DNA from: Opitutaceae bacterium UBA2377 | Lineage (GTDB): Bacteria; Verrucomicrobiota; Verrucomicrobiia; Opitutales; Opitutaceae | Direction: 5' to 3' | NCBI GenBank assembly: GCA_002344205.1 | Contig: DDSZ01000005.1 | Coordinates: 1-64,000, forward strand | Length of the DNA: 64,000 nt | Part shown: piece after piece, positions 7,113 through 14,429 of the stretch | How the letters are laid out: the number at the start of each line of letters is the position of its first letter | Numbering within the stretch: the stretch's first letter is position 1 | Position numbers and translations under genes: made by a program | Notes under the pieces: model-generated | The model's input: only the letters and a program-made list of their open reading frames with translations | The model's database searches: none | Told to the model about the DNA's origin: nothing

Positions 7113-8660
7113 TCAGTGTTTGAAATGTCGGATGCCGGTGAAAACCATCGCCATCCCCCGCTCGTCGGCTGCTTGGATGACCTCATTGTCGCGCACCGAG
7201 CCGCCCGGCTGGATGGCGCAAGTCGCGCCGGCCTGTGCCGCCGCGATCAAGCCGTCGGCAAACGGGAAAAGCGCCTCGCTCGCGACCACCGAGCCCTTGA
7301 GCTCGAGTCCGGCTTCGCCCGCTTTCCACACGGCGATGCGGGAGCTGTCCACCCGCGCCATCTGCCCGGCGCCGAGGCCGAGCGTCTGTTCACCGCGCAC
7401 ATAGACGATGGCGTTCGATTTGACGTGCTTGCACACCTTCCAGCCAAACAGCATCGCATCCCACTCCTCCGGCGTCGGCTGACGCTTGGTCACGACCTTG
7501 AAGTCAGCCCGGTTGCCGAGAGTTTTGTTGCGATCCTGCACCAACACGCCGCCGATCACCGAGCGGATTTCCTGCAATGAGTCCGCCCCGATGCCACTCT
7601 TTGCCACCATCAGGCGAAGGTTTTTCTTTTTCGCGAAAACGGCCCGCGCCTCATCGGTGAAACGCGGGGCAATGATGACCTCGGTGAAAATCTCGGCAAT
7701 GGTCCGCGCCAAACCCTCGCCCAGGGTGTGGTTGACGATGATGATGCCTCCAAAAGGCGCCTGACGGTCGGTCGCGTAGGCCTTTTCCCAAGCCGCCTCC
7801 AAGGTGTCGGCGCTGGCCACGCCGCAGGGATTCGTGTGCTTAAGGATGGCCACGGTAGGCTTTTCGAACTCGCCGATCAGGTAGGTCGCCGAGGTGATAT
7901 CGAGGATGTTGTTGAACGAAAGTTCCTTGCCCTGCAGTTGCTCAAAATGCTCGTGAAACGTGCCGTAGAGCGCGGCCTGTTGATGTGGATTTTCGCCGTA
8001 GCGCAGCACCTGGGCTTTCTTGTAGCTAAGGGAGATCTTTTCGGGAAATCCGCTGAGCGCCGCGAGATCGGGCGCCTCCATCTGCTTCTCCAAGTAGGCC
8101 GCGATGGCCGTGTCGTAGCTGCCCGTGCGCTGGAAAACCTTGAGCGCAAGTTTGCGCCGCAGCGCGCCGAGCTCAGCCGGGTTCGCCATGGCGGCCAGCA
8201 CCGCGCTGTAATCACTCGGATCGCACACCACCGTCACGCTCTCGTGATTCTTCGCCGCGCTGCGCAGCATGGAGGGGCCGCCGATGTCGATGTTCTCGAT
8301 CGCCTCCTCAAACTCGACGTGCGGCTTCGCCACGGTCTGCTCAAACGGGTAAAGGTTCACCACAACGAGATCGATCAGGTCGATGCCGTGCTGCTGCGCG
8401 GCGGCCAGATGGTCCGGCTTGTCCCGCCGGCAGAGCAATCCGCCGTGGATCTTCGGATGCAGGGTCTTGACGCGCCCCTCCATCATCTCGGGAAAACCCG
8501 TGTGCTGGCTGACCTCGGTGACGGGCAGGCCCTTTTCGGCGAGCAGCCGGGCCGTGCCGCCGGTCGAAAGCAGCGTGTAGCCGTGCTGGCGCACCAAGGC
8601 GGTGGCAAACTCCACCAGGCCGGTTTTGTCACTGACCGAGAGCAGCGCGAATCTTGTCAT
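7113..8660 (-). CDS. purH: Bifunctional AICAR transformylase / IMP cyclohydrolase
   Basis: Catalyses the last two steps of de novo IMP synthesis. It has 515 residues, the full family length. The N-terminal cyclohydrolase domain starts TRFALLSVSDKTGLVEFA and contains LLSTGGTARLL and the MEGRVKTLHPKIHGGLL signature. The C-terminal transformylase domain has LRYGENPHQQAALY, AILKHTNPCGVAS, ALFPFADGL and the final IQPGGSVRDNEVIQAADE segment. I used the ATG at 8660, since an upstream ATG would add 13 residues not seen in the family. It is divergent from apaG, 92 bases away. No other purine genes are in the window. Confidence 0.97.
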   Translation of the reverse strand: MTRFALLSVSDKTGLVEFATALVRQHGYTLLSTGGTARLLAEKGLPVTEVSQHTGFPEMMEGRVKTLHPKIHGGLLCRRDKPDHLAAAQQHGIDLIDLVVVNLYPFEQTVAKPHVEFEEAIENIDIGGPSMLRSAAKNHESVTVVCDPSDYSAVLAAMANPAELGALRRKLALKVFQRTGSYDTAIAAYLEKQMEAPDLAALSGFPEKISLSYKKAQVLRYGENPHQQAALYGTFHEHFEQLQGKELSFNNILDITSATYLIGEFEKPTVAILKHTNPCGVASADTLEAAWEKAYATDRQAPFGGIIIVNHTLGEGLARTIAEIFTEVIIAPRFTDEARAVFAKKKNLRLMVAKSGIGADSLQEIRSVIGGVLVQDRNKTLGNRADFKVVTKRQPTPEEWDAMLFGWKVCKHVKSNAIVYVRGEQTLGLGAGQMARVDSSRIAVWKAGEAGLELKGSVVASEALFPFADGLIAAAQAGATCAIQPGGSVRDNEVIQAADERGMAMVFTGIRHFKH

Positions 8661-8752
8661 ATGCCGCGCGTTTTTGCTCGCGCCGGGAAGGCTCAGCAAG
8701 TCCGAAACCGTCTTTTGTCAGCCGACTTGCCGAAACGTATGTTCTCGGCTCA

Positions 8753-9154
8753 ATGTGCAGCGTGACCTGTTCGACCGAATTACCCGGGCTGACCGCCCGG
8801 CTCGACAAACTTTGCTACCACCATGGGGGCAGCAGTCTGCCCGCAGACAAGCCCCACGCCTTCGTCTATTTCATCACGATCCGCAACGGGTCCGACCACA
8901 CCGTCACCCTGCTGGGCCGGAAGTGGATCATCGCCCACGGCGACGGCGAGCAGCTCGTGGTCGAAGGCGACAAAATCGTCGGGGAAACGCCGCGCCTCGC
9001 CCCCGGCGAGGAGTTTTCCTACAACAGCTACCATGTGACCGGCAAGGATGCCACCGTCCGCGGCTGCTTCCACGGCAAAGACGAGCACGGGGCCAAAATC
9101 CATGTGCACCTGCCGGCCTTTGCGCTGACGATCCCGCGCGAGGATGAAAAATGA
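8753..9154 (+). CDS. apaG: ApaG domain protein (DUF525)
   Basis: 133 residues with the fibronectin-like ApaG fold: HAFVYFITIRNGSDHTVTLLGRKWIIAHGDGE, then VVGETPRLAPGEEFSYNSYH-like segments and a C-terminal HVHLPAFALTIP strand. The conserved core and length match stand-alone ApaG proteins. Their molecular role is still unclear (cobalt resistance phenotypes in Salmonella; protein-interaction domain in eukaryotic FBXO3 and PolDIP2). The ATG at 8753 is the first in-frame start that gives the normal N terminus. It is followed 41 bases later by the beta-CASP gene. Confidence 0.88.
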   Translation: MCSVTCSTELPGLTARLDKLCYHHGGSSLPADKPHAFVYFITIRNGSDHTVTLLGRKWIIAHGDGEQLVVEGDKIVGETPRLAPGEEFSYNSYHVTGKDATVRGCFHGKDEHGAKIHVHLPAFALTIPREDEK

Positions 9155-9195
9155 GCTTCCGTTCGCGGCCACATGCGCTCGGTATGCCCGGATAG

Positions 9196-10554
9196 ATGAA
9201 ACTGATTGATTTGAACCGGACCGGCGGCATCGGCGCCAATTCCCATTTTTTGCGCCTTGGCGACCTGTCGATCCTCGTGGATTGCGGCATGAACCCCAAG
9301 CTCGACGGCCGGGAGGCTACGCCCAACCTCGCCCCGCTGCGCGGGACGGCCCTCGATCTGATAATTATCACGCACTGCCACCTCGACCATATCGGCAGCC
9401 TGCCGCTGGCCATGCGGGATCATCCGAATACTCCGGTCATCATGACCACCTCCAGCCGGATGTTGATCGAGCGCATGCTGCATAACTCCGCCAGCGTGAT
9501 GATGCGGCAGAAAGCCGAGGGCGACGCCCCGGACATGCCCTTGTTCACGCATGACGAAGTGGACCGCATCGCGGGCCGCCTCACCGGGCTGCCCTTCCGC
9601 CACGCCAAAAAATTCCGCGGACGGAAGGACGAGGTTGAAATCATCTTTCATCCGGCCGGGCACATCGCCGGGGCCGCGGGCGTGGAGCTTCGGCACAAGC
9701 ACCGGCAGATCTTTCTCACCGGCGATGTCCTGTTCGAGGACCAGCGCATCCTGCCCGGGGCGAAGTTCCCTGCCGGACATTTCGACACGCTCATCATGGA
9801 GACCACGCGCGGCAACACCGAGCGCCGCACCAGCCATACCCGCGCCACCGAAATGGAGCGGTTGGTCACCTCCATCAACGACACCATCCAGCGCGAGGGC
9901 TCCTTCCTTATCCCGGTCTTTGCCCTGGGCCGCATGCAGGAGCTGCTTACCATCCTGCACGATGCCCGCAAATTCGGGAAGCTCGTGGACTGCCCCATCT
10001 ACGCCTCCGGCCTCGGCATGGATCTGTGCGATTACTTCGACGAGATCAGCCGCAAAACCAAGCATATCCAGTTCACGCGCCATGTGATCAAGGATCTCAA
10101 GATCCGCCCGATGCCGCGCAAATTCACGCCCGGCGAGCCGCCGCCACAGGCCGGGCTCTATGTCCTCGGCTCCGGCATGATGGTGGAAAATACACCCAGC
10201 TACGGTGTGGCCGCCGGCATGCTCGGGCACGCCCGCAACACCATCGGTTTTGTGGGTTATTGCGACCCCGAGACCCCGGGCGGTGAACTGCTCGCGGCCA
10301 AGCCCGGCGACACCTTCCTCTTCACGAAGGCCAACGTGAAGACCAAGATCAAGGCCCGCGTAGAGCGTTTTGAGCTCAGCGGTCACGCCGACCGCGAAGA
10401 TTTGCTCGAATTCGCCATCCAAGCCGCGCCGCGAAGCATTGTCCTGACGCACGGGGACCAGCCGGCCCGCGATTGGTTCACACGGGAACTTTCGCTGGCC
10501 CTGCCCAACGCCAAGATCATCGATCCCACCCCAGGCAAGGAATACCTCGTCTGA
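9196..10554 (+). CDS. Metallo-beta-lactamase/beta-CASP RNase (CPSF73-like)
   Basis: 452 residues. The metallo-beta-lactamase domain has IIITHCHLDHIGSLPLA (HxHxDH), HPAGHIAGAAGVEL and IFLTGDVLFEDQR, which supply the zinc ligands. The inserted beta-CASP domain covers about residues 200-340 (IPVFALGRMQELL; LYVLGSGMMVE). The RMM part at the C terminus has ERFELSGHADREDLLEF and IVLTHGDQPARDWF. This is the order found in archaeal and bacterial homologues of the mRNA 3'-end nuclease CPSF73, so RNA processing or decay is the likely role. DNA as substrate cannot be excluded. Confidence 0.88.
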   Translation: MKLIDLNRTGGIGANSHFLRLGDLSILVDCGMNPKLDGREATPNLAPLRGTALDLIIITHCHLDHIGSLPLAMRDHPNTPVIMTTSSRMLIERMLHNSASVMMRQKAEGDAPDMPLFTHDEVDRIAGRLTGLPFRHAKKFRGRKDEVEIIFHPAGHIAGAAGVELRHKHRQIFLTGDVLFEDQRILPGAKFPAGHFDTLIMETTRGNTERRTSHTRATEMERLVTSINDTIQREGSFLIPVFALGRMQELLTILHDARKFGKLVDCPIYASGLGMDLCDYFDEISRKTKHIQFTRHVIKDLKIRPMPRKFTPGEPPPQAGLYVLGSGMMVENTPSYGVAAGMLGHARNTIGFVGYCDPETPGGELLAAKPGDTFLFTKANVKTKIKARVERFELSGHADREDLLEFAIQAAPRSIVLTHGDQPARDWFTRELSLALPNAKIIDPTPGKEYLV

Positions 10555-10569
10555 GGTCCCCCGCCCCGC

Positions 10570-11367
10570 TTACGTTTCCAGCAAGCCGCGCAACTGCCGG
10601 CAGGCGGCGGAACTGCCCGCCACGTAAAAGATACGGCCCATTCTCAGGTCAAATTGCCGCAGCGGGAACGGCGCCTCCGTCAGGAAACACACCTCACCGC
10701 CTGCCGCCAACACGAGCGGAACCGCGGCGGCGATGTCCCACACTTTCACGTTGTGGTCCACCACGGCGTCAATCAGCCCCGCGGCGACGTAGGCGAGATG
10801 CAGCGTGCTGCTGCCCAGCCCGCGGAGCTTGTAGTTGCCCGCCAGCAGCGCAGCATGGGGGGCGTAACGTTTGTCGTAAGGGCTGTGAAAACCAATCATG
10901 CTCTGCGTAGTCAGCTTTTCGCCGCGCATGGCCGCCGGGCGTTCGCCGCAAAAAACTCCCTGCCCCGGGCCGCCATGGATCAACTGCCGTCCCGCCAGAT
11001 CATAAACGGCGCCAAACACCGGCCGCCCGTTTTCCAGCAGCGCCAGCCCGATCGCACAATGCGGGATGCCGAGCGCAAAGTTGTTGGTGCCATCGATGGG
11101 ATCCAACACCCACGAGAAACGCGCCGTCACGGCCAGCGGTTCGCCTTCGTGTGTCAGCTCCTCGCTGAAAAACTGGTCGTCGGGAAACAGCGCGCCCAGC
11201 TCGCGAAATATATTCTCCGAGATCGCCACGTCCGCCGTCGTCACCCGCGTGCCGTCGCCTTTCCAACTGCTCGGCGCCCGGCCCAGCTCGCGATGCAGGA
11301 GCTCTGTTTGCGCCAGCACCGCACGCCGGCCGGCTTCGCTGCGGACGAGAATTTCGGCGGTGCTCAC
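10570..11367 (-). CDS. Inositol monophosphatase family protein
   Basis: 265 residues of the Mg/Li-sensitive phosphatase fold. Motifs: FFSEELTHEGE (first metal Glu-Glu), WVLDPIDGTNNFALGIPHCAIG (the DPIDGT signature) and LAYVAAGLIDAVVDHNVKVWDIAAAVPLVLAAGG (the WD motif with the third metal Asp). Substrates in the family include inositol phosphate, fructose bisphosphate, PAP and histidinol phosphate; the sequence does not decide among them. I took the GTG at 11367 because it overlaps the upstream stop (GTGA) and fits the family start. Longer frames add low-complexity residues. Confidence 0.88.
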   Translation of the reverse strand: MSTAEILVRSEAGRRAVLAQTELLHRELGRAPSSWKGDGTRVTTADVAISENIFRELGALFPDDQFFSEELTHEGEPLAVTARFSWVLDPIDGTNNFALGIPHCAIGLALLENGRPVFGAVYDLAGRQLIHGGPGQGVFCGERPAAMRGEKLTTQSMIGFHSPYDKRYAPHAALLAGNYKLRGLGSSTLHLAYVAAGLIDAVVDHNVKVWDIAAAVPLVLAAGGEVCFLTEAPFPLRQFDLRMGRIFYVAGSSAACRQLRGLLET

Positions 11368-11900
11368 GTCGCGTAATCGTAAAGCTTGGGATCGCGCCGC
11401 GGCGGCAACCGGCGCGCCCGGAAGCGATGCCGCGCCTCGTTGACTTTCCCTGCCCCCGGGGACCCGGCGTCCGGATCCTCCATGCTGCACGGGGCCTCAC
11501 CGCCCAGTTGCTCCTCCAGCGAATCCGGGTCCGCCCCTTCCTCCAGCTTGCGCACCACCTCCTCCATCTCGCCGTCGATTTTCTCGCCGGAAAGCTCGGC
11601 CATCCGGCGCATCATCCGGGCCATTGCGCGGGGATCGTTTTCATCCACGTTCGCGAACTCCCGCTCCATGGTGCCCAAGGCCGCTTCCATGCGCGGATCA
11701 TCCGCACTTTCACCCCCGCCCGCGGCCGCCGGTTCCTCGCGCGAACCCCCGGAGGTGACGGCGAAATTTGAGAGCAGCTTGACCAAAACGTGCGCCGGGT
11801 CCGCGGGACACCGCGGGACGGTGCGGCCTTGGGCCAGGGTCTTGGCATAAAACTGATAAACCGTGTGATGCACGGGACAGTAGTATTCGTAGATCGGCAT
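11364..11900 (-). CDS. FmdB-like zinc-ribbon protein with long acidic tail
   Basis: 178 residues. The start MPIYEYYCPVHHTVYQFYAK and the following RCPADPAHVLVKLLSNF resemble the FmdB regulatory domain, which normally has two CxxC knuckles. Here only one Cys remains in each half (CPVHH and CPADP), with His and Asp nearby. A long acidic helical tail (ADDPRMEAALGTMEREF, MARMMRRMAELSGEKIDGEM) is about twice the size of the domain. It is translationally coupled to the inositol phosphatase gene by a GTGA overlap. The function is unknown; coupling suggests a shared task. Confidence 0.7.
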   Translation of the reverse strand: MPIYEYYCPVHHTVYQFYAKTLAQGRTVPRCPADPAHVLVKLLSNFAVTSGGSREEPAAAGGGESADDPRMEAALGTMEREFANVDENDPRAMARMMRRMAELSGEKIDGEMEEVVRKLEEGADPDSLEEQLGGEAPCSMEDPDAGSPGAGKVNEARHRFRARRLPPRRDPKLYDYAT

Positions 11901-11912
11901 GTGTGGCGGACG

Positions 11913-13091
11913 CTAGGCCGGAGGCTTCGGCTTGGCAAGCTGGTGGCCGGGCCGGACGACAGCTTCACGTCCGCCGGCATTCAGCTTGTCGAGCACGGCG
12001 GCCAAGCGGCGGCGCTTTTCATCGCCCTCGGCAAACATCTCCAACTGGACCGCGGCATCAGTCACACCGGAAAATCGGACGCTGACCAACCGCAGCGGCC
12101 GGCGCTGGGTCCACGCCGCCTTGAGCAAAGGGGCCGCCAGCGGGTAAAAGGCAGCCTCCAAATCCGTGGCCGCAGCCAGCGTTTGCGCGTGGGAGGCCTG
12201 CTGAAAATCCGGATACCTCACCTTCACCGTCATCGTGCTGACTCGTTTGCGATCCTGCCGGATCTTCGGCAGGAGTTCGTCGATCATGCGCTTGGCCACC
12301 CGTTCAATGGTGGCAAAATCCCCGATGTCCGCGGCAAAGGTTTCCTGCTGCGAATAGCTTTTGGCGTCTTCGTGCTCGGTCTCGACCGGACGGTCATCCT
12401 CCCCCCGTGCCATCGCCACGAATGACCGCCAGTCCCGGCCAAAGATCGCGGCCAGTTCGCTTTCGCCGCGCTGGAGCACATCGCCGACATATTTCAAGCC
12501 TCGCGCCGCCAGCGACGCCTCGGTCTTCGTGCCAACGCCGGGTAGCTTCCCGACCGACAGCGGCGCGAGGAACGCCGCCTCCGCGCCGGGAGCAACCACC
12601 ACAAAACCGCCGGGCTTCCGCAGCTTTGAGGCAATCTGCGCGACCAGCCGGTTTGCCGCCACGCCCATCGAAACGGGAATCCGCAACTCATCCCACAGGC
12701 GCTTTTGCAACTTCCGCACCGCCAGCTCGACTTCGGCCGCGGATTCAAAGCCGCAGGGCCCGAGATCGAGATAACCTTCGTCAATCGAGTTGCGCTGCAC
12801 GATCGGGGTGAGTTGTTCGCAAAGGTCGAACATCTGCCGCGACATTTTCCCGTAGAGCCCGGGCGTGTGCGGAATGAGATAAAGGTCGGGACAGACCTTG
12901 AGCGCCCGCGCCGTGGGCATCGGCGTATAAACCCCGCAGGCCCGGGCTTCATAGCTGGCGGAGGAAATGATACCGCGCTCGCGGCCGCCGACCGCGCATT
13001 TGGTCCCGCGCAACTCCGGCCGCAACGCCTGCTCGCAGGAGACGAAAAAGGCGTCGGCATCAAGGTGAACAATGACTGGCAATCGCGGCAC
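11913..13091 (-). CDS. dinB: Y-family DNA polymerase (DinB / Pol IV)
   Basis: A translesion polymerase of 392 residues. The first catalytic motif is IVHLDADAFFVSCEQAL. The second is NSIDEGYLDLGP, where most members have a small residue followed by Ala. The thumb helix-hairpin-helix reads GKLPGVGTKTEASLAARGLKYVGD, and the little-finger domain covers about 235-350. There is no obvious C-terminal beta-clamp pentapeptide; the tail is basic and Pro-rich (RPGHQLAKPKPPA). It lies just upstream of, and in line with, the FmdB-like gene (12 bases). No LexA box was recognised. Confidence 0.92.
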   Translation of the reverse strand: MPRLPVIVHLDADAFFVSCEQALRPELRGTKCAVGGRERGIISSASYEARACGVYTPMPTARALKVCPDLYLIPHTPGLYGKMSRQMFDLCEQLTPIVQRNSIDEGYLDLGPCGFESAAEVELAVRKLQKRLWDELRIPVSMGVAANRLVAQIASKLRKPGGFVVVAPGAEAAFLAPLSVGKLPGVGTKTEASLAARGLKYVGDVLQRGESELAAIFGRDWRSFVAMARGEDDRPVETEHEDAKSYSQQETFAADIGDFATIERVAKRMIDELLPKIRQDRKRVSTMTVKVRYPDFQQASHAQTLAAATDLEAAFYPLAAPLLKAAWTQRRPLRLVSVRFSGVTDAAVQLEMFAEGDEKRRRLAAVLDKLNAGGREAVVRPGHQLAKPKPPA

Positions 13092-13168
13092 CAGTCCCAG
13101 CTAACAACTCTCCGCGGTCTGACAACCCATGGTTGGGCAAACCGCCGGATTCTGCCGCTGCTGATCGG

Positions 13169-13777
13169 TCACCGGCCGAGCGCCGCAAACATCGCGTGGG
13201 AGGTGCGGGTGGTATGCCGTTTGGCCAGTTGCACCAGCGCCTCGGGATCCAGACCTGCGGAAACCACCACCAACTCGCGCTTGCTGATCACGGCAACGCA
13301 CACCTCGCGCGGCTCCGTCGTCTTCGCCGGCACATAGATCATCACCGTTTCTCCGCCGTCCATCACCCCGACGACCCGGTCCCAGCCGTGGCGCTGCATG
13401 ACGGCATCGGCAGCATGCATCAACTCGGCCTGCGACCACTCCTTGGCCGCACCGCGCAACTCATAGACTCCGACGCTGGCCCGCTTGATGCCTTTCAAGG
13501 CCAGCCGGGCCTCGGCAATTTCTTCCTTCGTGGAAAATGAAAGGGCTCCACGCAGGGTGGCAAACGAGACCCGGCCGAGGCTGAGCTGCACCTTCGTGTC
13601 CCACTCGGCGCCGGTGGCCTGCATGAGCTGCCGGCGCAGGCTCGCGGTCTCGGAATCGAGCCCCACGAAACTGTAGGCCGCGGCGGACAACATCACCACC
13701 GGGGCGATGATGACCGCCCCCAAGACCCAAGGCCAGATGCGACGGCGACGGATGAGCGGAGGAGCCAGTGTGTTCAT
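13169..13777 (-). CDS. DUF4252-like membrane-anchored protein
   Basis: 202 residues. After a basic stretch (RRRRIWP) one hydrophobic segment (about 14-36) anchors or exports the protein. The outer part has repeated alpha/beta units, including HGWDRVVGVMDGGETVMIYVPAK and CVAVISKRELVVVSAGLDPEALVQLAK. The same order occurs in the neighbouring gene and in DUF4252 proteins. Function is unknown. I used the ATG at 13777; a longer frame adds 10 residues overlapping the upstream gene. The two genes lie head to tail, 22 bases apart, and probably arose by duplication. Confidence 0.65.
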   Translation of the reverse strand: MNTLAPPLIRRRRIWPWVLGAVIIAPVVMLSAAAYSFVGLDSETASLRRQLMQATGAEWDTKVQLSLGRVSFATLRGALSFSTKEEIAEARLALKGIKRASVGVYELRGAAKEWSQAELMHAADAVMQRHGWDRVVGVMDGGETVMIYVPAKTTEPREVCVAVISKRELVVVSAGLDPEALVQLAKRHTTRTSHAMFAALGR

Positions 13778-13799
13778 GATCGTGGACGGCGGGAAAATT

Positions 13800-14351
13800 T
13801 CAAACACCCGGCTGGGCGCTCACTTTGATTTTGCGCAGCGGCTCGACGTTGAGCTTCTCGCCCAACTTCGCGATCTGCCCGGCCTCAATGTGACCGACCA
13901 CATTGACGAGCACGACCTTGCCGCGCTTCTCGATGACGGTGACGACCAAGCCTTCGATGCTGTCCTCGTCCTTCGACTTCAGGTAAATGGCGACATCATC
14001 GCCCTCGGCGCCGGACTCCTGGACCGTCACGATCTTTTCCCATCCGCGTTTTTCGAGATCGGCCCGGATGCCGGTGACACGCGCCAAGGTGGCATCGCGG
14101 TTGGATTGGCCCATGCCCACGACGTTGACCCGCACGTGCTTGATATTGCGCAGCAATTCCGCCGCTTCCGGCTCTTGCGTCGCCGCGAGTTTGGCTGCGA
14201 ACCGGATGAGTCCGCCCCGCAAGTTTATTTCCACATACTCGCAGCCGGCAGCGGAGGGGAAGGAGCCAAAATCAACGGCATCGGTGCCGGCGTGGGTGAG
14301 GGCCGGCGCGCCCAGGGCGAGCGCGGCGGCGAACAGACTCGGTTGAAACAA
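13800..14351 (-). CDS. DUF4252-like secreted protein
   Basis: 183 residues. The signal peptide MFQPSLFAAALALGAPALTHA probably ends in an AxA site. The mature part contains GWEKIVTVQESGAEGDDVAIYLKSK followed by LVVTVIEKRGKVVLVNVVGHI, the DUF4252 pattern known mainly from Bacteroidota, where such genes often sit beside sigma/anti-sigma pairs. Here the nearest sigma pair is about 11 kb away. It is likely periplasmic with unknown role. It is the first of a two-gene unit with the membrane-anchored paralogue and lies downstream of uvrA on the same strand. Confidence 0.7.
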   Translation of the reverse strand: MFQPSLFAAALALGAPALTHAGTDAVDFGSFPSAAGCEYVEINLRGGLIRFAAKLAATQEPEAAELLRNIKHVRVNVVGMGQSNRDATLARVTGIRADLEKRGWEKIVTVQESGAEGDDVAIYLKSKDEDSIEGLVVTVIEKRGKVVLVNVVGHIEAGQIAKLGEKLNVEPLRKIKVSAQPGV

Positions 14352-14429
14352 GGATTTCTTGGGAGGGAGGGTTTTGAGGATTTGCGGGACACAGCGTCCC
14401 GGGTTGCCTTCAAAACACTCCGCCCGTGC

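Noticed and set aside
4882..7404. Very long open frame on the plus strand (840 codons)
   Set aside because: It is antisense to the M20 and M48 peptidase genes and has the Arg/His/Gly-rich composition of a GC-rich shadow frame; the opposite strand carries complete conserved motifs.
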